Of a stretch of 64,000 nt of DNA, positions 1 to 11,800 are shown in pieces. The DNA comes from Lepidostoma basale (lineage: Eukaryota > Arthropoda > Insecta > Trichoptera > Lepidostomatidae), in assembly GCA_022606425.2 (NCBI GenBank), contig JAHDVF020001564.1:558001-622000 (forward strand). Reading direction: 5' to 3'. Numbering within the stretch: the stretch's first letter is position 1; each line of letters begins with the position of its first letter. Position numbers and translations under genes: made by a program. The notes under the pieces were generated by a model that was not told the DNA's origin, did no database searches, and saw only the letters and a list, made by a program, of their open reading frames with translations.

Positions 1-110
1 ATCATTTTCAAAGACATGTCTCAGTTTACCAAATAATTCATAATGTTTGTTTATTTTTAAATTCATTACAGAATAGCAATGTTCTTATCCTCATTCTCAA
101 CAAAGTCACT

Positions 111-165
111 TCCAACAGGTGGGGGGGCAATAGCCTTCGGGCTGATACTCCCAAAAGACAAGATT
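111..165. repeat. Dispersed repeat, copy 1
   Basis: The sequence from the GGGGGGGCAATAGCC block onward matches, in reverse complement, 13761-13813. This marks both as copies of a dispersed repeat. The apparent acceptor and donor around 72-118 come with this repeat and are not an exon. The rest of 1-466 is AT-rich and shows nothing else recognisable. Confidence 0.6.
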
Positions 166-466
166 CTAGATAGGTCTAGAAGCAATATTCTGTTGTTTAA
201 TTTTGGTTCATTATAAAGATTGTAGAATTCATAACATTAGTATTTTTAATTAAATAACACAAAAGCATATTTTGTTTTTAAATTTCCATTCATTAAAATG
301 ATTGTAGATTTCATATTGTTTGTTTATTTTTAAATACATAGCAAAGTTCTGTTTTTAATTTTCATTCATTGTTGAGAGATTGTAAAATTCATACCGTTTT
401 ATTTCTTAAATACATTATTTCTTTTGTAAAGTAATAATTTACTTTCATTATTAATTGTGTGTTTAG

Positions 467-850
467 AAAACAAGCTCCGCCGCGGAGGAATCAAAGACCT
501 TCTTCATTCACTCATTCGCACCCCATTCATTCGTCGTGAACGGCAGAACCATCACACCGCACGTGACACACAATTCATCTCACCTGCCATCTAGATCCCA
601 TCTGAGCACGTTGACCAGGAAGATTATAGCCCGGAAGAGAAAGTGTATGAAGGCGATAAAAAATAAAATCTACGAATCGCAGAGCATGCCAAAACCGAAT
701 ATGAACTCGTATTCTTTAAAGGATTTTGATTTGGATGTGGATTCTTCGGATTGTAAGGAAGGAATAGATTACAAACGTTTTCAATATAAAAAAGTTGTCT
801 CGCAGAAGAGTAATGATTTTCCTTATATATTTTGCGAGTATTTTAATTGA
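467..850 (+). CDS. Possible terminal exon of an unidentified gene
   Basis: An open frame runs from a plausible acceptor (GTGTGTTTAG, ending at 466) to TGA at 848-850, about 127 codons. It is richer in GC and more codon-like than its surroundings. The predicted peptide is basic in the middle (TRKIIARKRKC) and acidic later (FDLDVDSSD). No domain is recognised. It does not match any dynein region, although it lies upstream of a mid-protein dynein exon, so it would be a nested or neighbouring gene's last exon, or chance. No clear polyadenylation signal was seen within 100 bases. Confidence 0.3.
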   Translation, partial: KTSSAAEESKTFFIHSFAPHSFVVNGRTITPHVTHNSSHLPSRSHLSTLTRKIIARKRKCMKAIKNKIYESQSMPKPNMNSYSLKDFDLDVDSSDCKEGIDYKRFQYKKVVSQKSNDFPYIFCEYFN

Positions 851-991
851 ATATTTGGGAAATTGCAACATCTTCATTATGTGTGAGGTTATTGCGAAAT
901 AATTAAATGATTTTTTAATATATTTTATTATATATATTAGATTGTTGCCATCTTCTGGTATATAATACTGTGATCAAAAAGTATTTTGAAT

Positions 992-1172
992 TTATTACTG
1001 TTAAAATTGAAAACACTTATAATATCACAATTTCTTTTTATTCACTGAGAGTGATGTTGGCATCATCAGGTGATACAATAAACATGTTGAAACAGCTGTC
1101 ACGACACTCTCAGTGAATAAAATGAAATTGTGATATTATAACAGTGTTTTAAATTTTATAATAACAGTAATA
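992..1172. mobile_element. Foldback/MITE-like inverted repeat
   Basis: Two arms of roughly 60 bases, about 993-1059 and 1106-1171, are near-perfect reverse complements. They share TATTACTGTT, TAATATCACAATTTC and TTCACTGAGAGTG. The spacer is about 45 bases. Nothing coding is present. A small non-autonomous foldback element is the likeliest reading. Confidence 0.6.
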
Positions 1173-1257
1173 ATGTTGAAGTATCACAGTGTTTCGGCCA
1201 AAATTATCACGAAATTTCAATTTCAATCCAAAACTTAATTTTTAGAGTTTATAGATA

Positions 1258-1523
1258 CAGTAGAATGTCGTTTATCCGGATGTCAGTTATCCGGAACGTC
1301 AATTTATTGGACAAACCGAGATGATGAAGCGTTCTGTACCGTGACCTACACAACGTTGGGTGTGGTTGCATCAACCATCTCCTCCCTCCTCCTCTCGTGC
1401 TCCCCCACACCCTACGGACAGTCAGTCTCCCGCTGTGTTTGACTTTCAACGTGTCACTTCGTTAGTTTCAACCTGTCATTATTTATCCGGTCCCATTTAG
1501 TCCGGATAAACGACGTTCTATTG
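1258..1523. mobile_element. pogo/Tigger-like MITE
   Basis: A 266-bp segment is bounded by 23-bp terminal inverted repeats (left begins CAGTAGAATGTCGTTTATCC; two mismatches to the right end). It is flanked by TA on both sides (1256-1257 and 1524-1525). TIRs starting CAG, a TA target and the length fit a non-autonomous pogo/Tigger-type Tc1-mariner element. The minus-strand open frame inside is a by-product. Confidence 0.7.
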
Positions 1524-1892
1524 TATCAAGAGTATTGAGATTTTCGAGGTTTTTGAAGAATATTTTTATTTAGTGTTTCCTAGGACTTCATTAGTATTAG
1601 AATTAAATTGATTCATAGCCGAATGCATTTAATATAATAGATGGTATATAAATCTCTGTATTGCACTTATAATAGCTTGCTGCAAATAAATCATTAGTCG
1701 TCTTTCCATTGTTGTTTTAATTTAGAATACTCGGTCAGTGTTTATCAAAATGCTTACATGTTGTTATATTTTCTGTGAATGCTTCTTACAAATTAATTAG
1801 AGAGCTACTAGTGACATTGAAGCGGCAAAATTGGTGAGTTATACTGTTTTTTAATTATTTTTTTCCATATTTGAATTCAATATTCATTTCTT

Positions 1893-2112
1893 CAGACTTA
1901 TTCCGGGAATCTATGAGAACTCTGCTATCTTGGAAATTGTCCATCTTTATGTTCCGGATCTTCAACAACATCAGAAAATACCATTTTATATTACAATGTG
2001 CAAAATCAAACTGTCTCTGATGATGCTAGTGGGAGAGCAATCAAACTGCTGAATATGATTAGTTCGGAGATCGACATTTTTCATGTTGATGAAACTATGA
2101 AAATACTCCATA
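1893..2112 (+). mobile_element. LINE family A fragment (RT C-terminus)
   Basis: Translation shows ENSAILE, HLYVPD and, after a frameshift, SSEIDIFHVDE. These match the end of the long family A frame at 25535-28174. It is a decayed, 5'-truncated copy. From 2113 to 2705 only AT-rich intron is seen, with a short GC-richer patch near 2400-2540 of unknown nature. Confidence 0.7.
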
Positions 2113-2705
2113 TATTGAAATATTCAGTCTCGTTAGAGTCATACTTTTTCACGTTTTACTATATCAATGCATTCTTCCAATTCGTGAATCTCAAATGTAC
2201 TTATATTTCTAATATCTATTGAATATGTGTATTCACATTTGTATAACTTGTGAAAAACATTGTATTTTCACATCACTCTATTGCACTCTACTAAAATAGG
2301 TTTCGGATAATACTCATCTTTCTTCAGTGTATAAATTCTCATTGAAAAAGAACTTGTTCAATAAATCCTATCAAACAATAAACTTGTGGTGCTTCATTGG
2401 TGCGTAAATGTGTCCGAGGCAAGAGAACGCGCCCACGGGACGTCCATGCACAAGGACATGTCTGAGGGCAGGTGTATTGCAATTGTGCCTCTGGCTCAAG
2501 CGTAGTGAGAATGATACTTTCCGCTGTGTAAGCGCAGTTTAGTTAATAATAAATTAAGCACGAGATTAATATTTCCACTCACCCCCTTCCCAGTGATATG
2601 GAAGGATGTTTATATTTATTGTTATCTTAATACTATTTGGTAAGTAATAACATTTATGTAATTGTGTGGAGAAATAGAGAAGTAAACATGAGTGAAATGT
2701 TGTAG

Positions 2706-2836
2706 GTAAAGATTCAGATGGACAATGACACTACTCTGGCCGAGTTGCTCTCGCTCCACTTACATAAATTTGAAGACGAAGTTAAAAATATTGTGGACAA
2801 GTCCATTAAAGAAGGCGCCATGGAGAAAACACTGAA
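2706..2836 (+). CDS. Dynein heavy chain exon 1 of window (stem/linker)
   Basis: Acceptor TTGTAG, donor GTAAGC. It encodes residues 1-43 of the window frame, including [19 protein letters not shown], a conserved stretch just before the linker. It ends with two bases (AA) of a Lys codon completed by the next exon. The preceding conserved segment of the family (a HWxxLMxAT motif) was not found in 1-2705, so the upstream intron is longer than 2.7 kb. Confidence 0.93.
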
Positions 2837-5800
2837 GTAAGCTTAGTTATGTTAGCTGAATATTTATAAATACTTTTGTATGAATCACTTCTTCTTCTTC
2901 TTTTTGTCCTGTTACACCTCCGTGGTGCATAGGAACCTTAGATGCCTAACATCATCCCAAGTGAGACCTGCTGCCTTAACCTCATCCTGCAGGGCTCTTC
3001 TCCAGGTGGCTCTAGGTCTGCCTCGCTTCCTCTTTCCCCCAATAGAGAACCAGTCTTGTGCGCCCTGAGCGATGCAGGCAGGGTTCCATCTCAGAGAGTG
3101 ACCGATCCACTGCCATTTGCGTTTACCGACTTGTTCTCTCATTGGCTTTTCGCCTGCCATGGTCCAGAGAACAGCACTTGACACTGTTTGGGGCCAATAG
3201 ATCTTGAATATTGGGCAAAGGCACCTATTTATTTTTCAACACCTGGAGTTTTCCAGTAACGTCTGCGGTAGATTTCCAAGTCTCACATCCGTACGCTTTT
3301 AACGCTACTGCTGAATATTTGGAGCTTGTGCTTTCTCGAAATGAATCACTTAATTTGTATATATTATAGACAAATATTCTTGACTTTAGAGAGTATCTGT
3401 CTTCCTAATGTCAAACCATCTCTAATGCGTTTGTGGTATTATGTTGTATGTGTAGAATATTTTACCTGTACTCGATAGATGCGTTAAATATTTATGCTGT
3501 TTGTAATATCTGTTGAGTTAAAGAACTGATTTGATTTATTGATTCAGGGAACTTCATGCCACTTGGAGTAATATGGAGTTTGAATACGAGGAACACGAGA
3601 GGACATCATTAAAAATGCCAAAGGCCAGTGAAGAGTTGATCGAAACATTAGAAGATAATCAGGTATTAATTAATTTATTTTTTCATTGATCCTGAATGAC
3701 AAAACAAACCTTATTGAACCACCAAATAGTAATTTAAAAGTAAAATATATGTTTTTCAATATTACATGATATTTTAGACTTAGTTATTAATAATTATGAT
3801 TTTTGAAAAGGAAGAAACCACGACAGTCTGCAACATTAGCGTGAATGGTGAAAACTTGGAGCAAGTAGTTGAGTTTGTGTATTTAGGCAGTATGTTTACA
3901 AGAGATGGGAGAGTGGAGAGGGATATTGAAAGAAGGGTTGGGGCAGGCAACAAAGTGAATGGTGCACTTAAAGTTGTCATCGCAAACAAAAACCTATCCA
4001 AAAAGCTAGAATGGCAGTGCACAATGGTGTTCTTCTACCGACCCTTATGTATGGAAGCGAAGCATGGAACTGGCAAAAGAAGGATGAAAGTAGAATAAAT
4101 GCAGTAGAAATGAGATCTCTTAGACGAATGTGTGGATACTCTGTGTATGATAGAGTGTCGAATGAAAATATAAGAAGTGAATGCGGTGCGAATGATGGTG
4201 TCATGAACAAAATAATGAAAGGATCATTAAGATGGTTTGGACATATGGAAAGAATGAATGAAGAAAGAATGGTAAAAAAATTATATGTTAATGATGTAAA
4301 TGGAACCAGAAATAGAGGAAGACCGAGGAAAACGTGGCACGATCAAATAAATCAAATATTGAATGTCGGCCATGTGAGGAGTCAGAGAAATCGACGCGCG
4401 TGCATGACACGATGTATGAATGTTGAGGAAGCGAGAGAAATATGTCAGGAAAGAAAGGTGTGGCAGTCCATTCTTTCTGCCTACCCCTTCGGGGAGACGG
4501 CGTGATGGTTAGTTAGTTAGTTAGTTAGTTAGTTATTAATAACTTGGAATATACAAATTAGAATTTTAATAGAACTTTGCATTTAGTTTTATATTCGCTT
4601 GTATAACACTTCTCAACAAATTGTTTTTAACAGACTACTAGCAATATTTTGGTTAGGTTAGGTTCCTCCAATGGCGTGTCAGGTCCCCCCAACATTGGCG
4701 ATCTGTCTCTGATCTCTGTCCTGCGCCACTTGGAACAGGTTTTGGACTCTGGTAATTCCTGTCCAATCTTTTATGTTCCGCAGCCAAGACAACTGCCTTC
4801 TACCAACTCCCCGACGTCCCTATACTTTATCCATTCATTTAGGTTCTTCTTCTTTGGTTTCAATCCTGGGATTGGTTTGCAGCAATTTCCTCCATTTTTC
4901 CCTGTCTTGTGCGGCTCTTTTGAGATCTGCATATGATGAGCAGCGTACGTCCACCAACAGGTCCTCCAGGTACTCTCGGCGTGGGCGTCCCCTAGGGACA
5001 AACTCTAGGGGACGCCCATTTAGGTTAGGTTAGGTTAATTAAATATAAGATGTGTAATGAGACTATTTCAACTTTCAAAATATTCTTTTAAAAGGTGACT
5101 ATTTATTTAAGTGCAAACTATTCATTTCAAGGCACAAACTATTTACTTCAAAGTGCAGACTATTCAATTTGTAATTATTGTTTCTTGAACAATAATGTTA
5201 TACTCCAGTAGTTGCTATTGTGAATTCAAATCCTGCTAGTAGCATGGGGTATAGGTCAACATTAATTTATGATGTGTAAGTTATTTTGCTTTTGAAACTT
5301 ATCAGACTCAAGTGCAGAACATGATGGCCTCTAAATTCATCGGTCATTTTGAAAACGATGTGTCAGAGTGGCAGAAGAAACTGTCCAACGCTGACCAGGC
5401 CATCAACATGTGGTTTGAGGTGCAGAGGAAGTGGCTGTACCTTGAGAGCATCTTCGTGGGATCAGAAGACATCAGGAACCAGCTGCCAAAGGACTCCAAG
5501 AGATTCGATGAAATTGATGAACTGTTCAAGGTATTTTATATTTATTTTTTCTCTAACATACGAATATGTTATTTATGTATCAATTGTGTATTTTCTTTTG
5601 CTGTTTTATTGCTATGTATAATATGTATGGCGGGACTTCGAGGGAGAGTAGCGTAGCTGAACCGCGCTACCTTTGGGTTATTTTCCGACAAACGTGCAAA
5701 AAACAAGCAGCTTTTTTATTAATGAAGTTTAATTATATATTAATTTCATTTATTTAAATTACGAAACGTCAAATACTCGGCCGCATACTCTGCCTGCCCC

Positions 5801-8800
5801 TTGTAAAACTATCCTATTTATGAAGACTTGTGCTCAAGTTTTGATGGCACACGCGCGTATCCCTAAAACTTTGTACATTTTAGGTACATTACTTTTTCTC
5901 AAGCCAGTACGTGATACGGGATATCGTAAAATGGTACAGTCAAAGTGAACTAATCACGTACGTTCAAATAGGTAGGGTGGTTAAATGTGGTCTGGGTCCC
6001 CCTTGGTTGCAAATATACATATGTTATTATTATTTTTAACTTAAGTCCCGCATGGACGGGTGACGGGCTTAGGGAGTGCACGAGTGAAGCTTCGGGTAAG
6101 CGGAGGGAGCCCTCTATGGCTCGGCCATATTTAAAAATTGTTCAAGGTGATTTCTGTGTGCAGTTAATCCAAATTTATGCAAAAAATAGTGATGGATTCA
6201 GATTTGAATCTTCTTCTTCATGTGTCATGTCAGGTCTTCTTGACGACTACTATCACTTGACAGTGGACGTTCTTGTCTTGCACAGTTCTAAATAGTGCCT
6301 CGACTATTCCAATCTCAGCCCAGTTGCAATTGTTCCGGAGCCAGGAGCCAGTCATATTTGAATTACTGTTGAAAAACATTGTATTTTCACAAACATGTTT
6401 CAGACCATAGGTGGTAAATATTTTTGCAATCAAATGTTACTAAATGAGGGGGGGTAAAATTAAGTACAGAGAAATAGGTAATTGTTATTGAGGATTGTAG
6501 GACAATGGGAATATGTCAATAATTGGACATGAAGTTAAGTTTTTTTGGTTGTTTATAATATTTTAAATATTTTTGATTTCTATAACAATTTGTTTATAAT
6601 ATTTTGTGGATGATGTCGTTCTCGTTGCGGATAGTGCGGACTGGTTTTTTGGATGATGGTTTTTTGGAGATGGTTTTTGAAAGGGAAGAGCAAATGACAG
6701 TTAGTAATATAAGTGTGAACGAAGAGAATTTGGAGCAGGTGAGTGAATTTGTGTATTTAGGTAGCATGTTCATAGCGGATGGGCGAACGGATAGTGACGT
6801 CGAAAGAAGGGTTGGTGCGGGTAACAAAGTGAGTGGAGCTTTAAAAATAGTTATTGGAAACAAGAATTTATCAATGAAAGCGAAAACGGCCGTTCCCAAT
6901 CGAGTTCTGGTCCCAACCATAATGTATAGAAGCGAAGCATGGAACTGGCAGAAGAAAGATGAGAGCAGAATAAATGCAGTAGAGATGAGGTTCCTAAGAC
7001 GTATGTGTGGTAGAACGATATACGACAGAATCTCAAATGCTGATATAAGAAAGGAATGTAGAGCGGAAGAAGGTATTATGAACAAAATTGTGAATATCGC
7101 TGCGTTGGTTCGTACATATGAAGCGCATGGATGGTAAAATAATGGTTAAGAAAGTATACATTAATGATGTAAATGGAGTACGGAGTTGAGGCAGACTGAA
7201 GAAAACGTGGCATGACCAAATTAATCAAATTTTAAAGGCTAGTCATGTTAGAAGTCGGAAGAATCGACGTGCGTGTATGACTCGCTGTATGAATGTGGAG
7301 GAAGCTAGAGATATGTGACAGGATAGAGTAGTGTGGCAGTCCATTCTCTCTGCCTACCCCTACGGTGAAATGGCGTGATGGTTTGTTTGTTTGTTTGTTC
7401 AATGTTTTTCAAAAGGTATTCAAATTTCACTATTCCATTTAAAGTATTAAAAAACATTTTCTTTTGAATTTTCTAAAGTAGTTTTTTTCATATGCATGAA
7501 CATTTTTAGATATTCCGTTTGTTTATCTATATAAATAATATTTGTGTATTGATTGCATTGCAGCTGATGGTGATTGAGATTGCTCCCATCCCAAACGTGA
7601 TCGAGGCCACTAACAAGGCTGGTCTGTATGAAAGACTGGACTACCTGTATGGCGGACTCGTTCTTTGTGAAAAGGCCCTGAACAACTACTTGGAAACCAA
7701 ACGTTTGGCGTATCCTCGCTTCTACTTTGTGTCGTCTGCTGATTTGCTCGGTTTGTTTTTATAGTAAACGAGCTTACTGTGGCTCACCTAAAGAAACTTA
7801 TTATTCTTGTGACACATGGCAGTACATCTCTTGAAGAGTTTTAACCTCCTTCTTCTTCTTCAAGTGCCCTGTCGGGTCCCCCCAATGTTGGAGATCACCT
7901 CGGCGAACCTGTCCCTGTCCTGTGCCGCTCGGAACAGCTTCTCCACACTTAGGATGCCGGTCCACTCCGTCACGTTTCGCAGCCAGGACATTTGTCTCCT
8001 TCCAGGCCCTCGGTGTCCCTCAATTTTCCCCTCCATTATCAGTTGGAGAAGGTGGTACTTTTCCCCACGACTTATGACCCAGATGTGAGATCTTTCGAAC
8101 CTTGATAGTTGATAACAGTTCCCTGTCAACTCTAGCTCGCTTCAGGACTTCGGTATTTGTAACCATGTCTGTCCAGGGAACTCTGAGCATTCGGCGATGT
8201 GACAAATATCAAAATTCAGTTAAAATTCAGTGTAACAAATATCAAAATTAGTATTTTAATAAATGCAAGCACTGTTTTGATTCAATTAATATTTTAATTT
8301 CAGATATCCTTTCCAACGGTAACACCCCCATCCTGGTGTGCAAGCATTTGATCAAACTGTACGACAATGTTGCCAAATTGGTATTTCCGAGAGATTCTAG
8401 CGGAAAAATTTCTGGCTTCAAGGCAAATGAAATGATATCAAAGGAAAACGAAGAACACATTGAGTTTAAAAATCCTTGTGACTGCTCGGGAAAGGTGATT
8501 ATTGATTCAAGTAATAATTATAATATGCTAACTTTTAAAATGTCATTTTAGTAAATCTAAATGTCTAAATTTGAACGCTGCATCTGATATTCGCGATTGG
8601 ATAGAAAGTATAATAGAACAAAATATACAAGTTTTGAATTGGGTATGAAATATAAAAAATATGGGTTTTCAGCTTAGATCTGAAATCTGTCAGATCATTT
8701 ATGCATCTTAGGTATAAAGAGAGGGAGGGAGGCTATTTTGTTACTTTTTTGGACACATTCCTTATTTTACAAAATATCAGGAATAAATGGAAGGGATAAA

Positions 8801-11800
8801 ATTGAGATAGGTCTAGGTTAGGTTAGGTTAGAAATTGTTTGCCACTTTGCATGGCCTTTGTAGATTATGAGAAGGCATTTGACAGTGTGGAAATTTGGAC
8901 GGTGATACATGCGTTACAGAGATGTAAAATTATACAACAGATATATTGACATCATAAAAGGAATTTATTCAAATGCAAATTTACAAGTAACCATGCATGA
9001 TTTGATAAACCGTGTACAAATCCAAAAAGAGAGACTTCATCTCCAAAACTGTTCACCAATGTAATGGAAGACATGTTTAAGACACTGGACTGGATGAACA
9101 CGGATTAAACATCGACGGAGAATATTTGTCTCACTTGAGATTCGCTGATGACATAATTCTGTTGTCGGAGTCTCCTGAACAACTCCAAGAAATGCTGGAA
9201 GCTTTAAAGGAATCATCTAAAAAAATTGGCCTTAAAATGAAAATGACAAAGACAAAAATATTGACTAATACACAAATTGAAGACATTAAAATCCGTAATA
9301 AAAATGTAGAAGTGGTAGATGAATATTGGCTTGGTCTTCTGTTGGCTTTTGGAAGAGGGGGTCAAGTCAAGGAGATTGATGCATTCGGAAAGCTGGGCAA
9401 TATCTTGAAGTCAGACATGCCACAAAATTTAAAAACAAAAGTGCTGGACCAGTGTGTGTTACCTATGATGACCTGTGGATGCGAGGCATGGACGTTAACT
9501 TAAGAATCAATGCACAAAATCAAAGTTGCACAACGGGTCATGGAAAGATCTATGTTGGGTATCTCGCTTAGAGACCATATACCCAACGTGGAGATTAGAA
9601 GACGCACCAGGGTCACCGATGTAGGTATACACATTGCAAGGATGAAGTGGCAATGGGCTGGTCATGTGTGTCGACGGGATGATGGAAGATGGAGCCAGAG
9701 GGTTACTGAATGGAGGCCAAGGTTGGGCTGGAGGAGTGTCGGGAGACAGCCTACTAGGTGGAGCGATGATATTGTGCGGAGGGCGGGAAGGGCCTGGAGA
9801 AAACTGGCGAGAAACCGAGAGAGATGGCTTAGGAGTGGAGAGGCTCACGTCCAGCAGTAGATGGAGACAAGCTGATAGCTTATGGCCCCATGCTTGGGAC
9901 TCAATTGTAAATTTTTCAATATTCCCAGATTATGCCAAAATTTGGACTACCAGCGACATCTGTTGGTGATACACAAAATCAAATAATTTATCGGCTGGTT
10001 ACATGTTTTACAAACTGAAAAAATGATGTTTCTTAAATGTCATTAAAGTAAGGTTACAACGCTTTTCAGGTGGAGGTTTGGTTGAACAGGCTGACTGATT
10101 GTATGATAGAAACACTTCAAGAGCTGCTGAACCGTGCCGTCAGCGCATACGAGGAGAAAGCGCGAGACCTTTGGCTGTTTGACTGGGCGGCTCAGGTAGC
10201 TTTAGTGGGCACGCAGATATGGTGGACTATGGAGACCAACCAGGCCTTCGGGAAGCTGGAAGAGGGTATATTTTCATATTTTACTATACTCGTATATCTG
10301 ATTCCATTACTTTGTTAATCTACGAGGGTTCGCCGTAAAATAAGTTTCCCTGTTTGCCACGGGCGCGCGGATCGCTGTTACGTGCGATCCGGCAACACTG
10401 GATCGTAGCTTGGTCTTCCCCCTCCACATCCCCACTCAGCCTATCACGCAGCACCTCTCAGTGTCGGTTTAGCAGCCATAAAGAATGGAGCTCCCGATCG
10501 CATCGCCGAGGTGTGAAGTACGCTCAGTGATTCGTTTTTTGTGTGCCAAAGGCCATTCCGCGACGGAAATTCATTCTCAACTGACAGAAGTATACGGAGA
10601 AACATGCATCGGTCAGTGACGAAACGATTGCGAAAGTGGAAGCGGCATTGCTGGCAGATCGAAGACTGACGGTTCGGATCGATCGAATCAATTTCTTTTA
10701 CTTCAATTGAACAAATCGAAGAATAGTATGTTGGTCCATTCTTTCTACCTAATCCTTTGGGGAGCCAACATGATTGTTACTTAATTAGTTAGTTTTAAAA
10801 CCAAAAAACTTGTAATTTTGAATTTCAAGGTTACGAGAATGCATTGAAAGAATATCAGAAGCGGCAGATAGTCCAACTGAATGCCCTCATCGCCTGGCTG
10901 CTGGGGGAGTTGTCTGCGGGCGATCGTCAGAAGATCATGACCATCTGCACCATAGATGTCCACTCGCGGGACGTTGTGGCCAAGATGATTGCGGCCAAGG
11001 TGGAGTCATCTAACGCTTTCATGTGGCAGAGTCAACTCAGGTACTTGATAGCTGTTAATAGTTAATAATTATAAAATATTATTTGATAGTCAACTAAACA
11101 AAACTAAAAACGATCTAAGTGGCAGAATGGAAAGAGCTATGACCACACCGAAGGTCCTGGGTTCCCGGCGATGGCAATGTAATTCTCACAGTGTCATTGG
11201 TTTGATTTGGTATGTCATAAGAATCAATATCTTCTTCTTCTTCTTCTTAGTTTAGGTCGTATGACCCAAAACACGCAGATGTCATCGTCGGTATGTCGAA
11301 GGTCCACAATTTTGGCAAAGTATACCAGAGTCGATATATCGATTCTCAGCACTCTATCGGTTAAATATTTATTATACTAGTTCTTATATTGTGTAATTCT
11401 AGACATCGGTGGGATGCTTATGAAGATGACTGCTTTGGAAACATTTGTGACGCTCAGTTTCGCTATGCGTACGAATATTTAGGGAACACCCCGAGACTTG
11501 TCATAACCCCGCTGACAGACCGATGCTACATCACACTGACTCAGGTAAACGGCTGATTTAGTATTGTAATCATCTCAAGTATTGTAATCATCTCTAGTAT
11601 TGTAATCATCTCAAGTATTGTAATCATCTCAAGTATTATAATCATCTCAAGTATTGTAATCATCTCGAGTATTGTAATCATCTCGAGTATTGTAATCATC
11701 TCGAGTATTGTAATCATCTCAAGTATTGTAATCATCTCAAGTATTGTAATCATCTCAAGTATTGTAATCATCTCAAGTATTGTAATCAACTCAAGTATTG

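Noticed and set aside
72..118. Possible small exon between CATTACAG and a GTGGGG donor
   Set aside because: Neither open frame joins 467-850 in phase, and the donor side lies in a dispersed repeat also found inverted at 13761-13813.
1051..1110. Hammerhead-like core in the 992-1172 foldback
   Set aside because: CCTGATGATG is present on the minus strand, but no stem II and GAAAC box follow at the right spacing.
1801..1833. Possible 33-bp microexon with a good GTGAGT donor
   Set aside because: Its peptide (RATSDIEAAKL) does not resemble the dynein segment expected before exon 1.
2912..3184. Host genes in the many 60-160 codon frames of the introns
   Set aside because: Recurring motifs (GRPRx[15 protein letters not shown]) and target duplications show that they are LINE C-termini.
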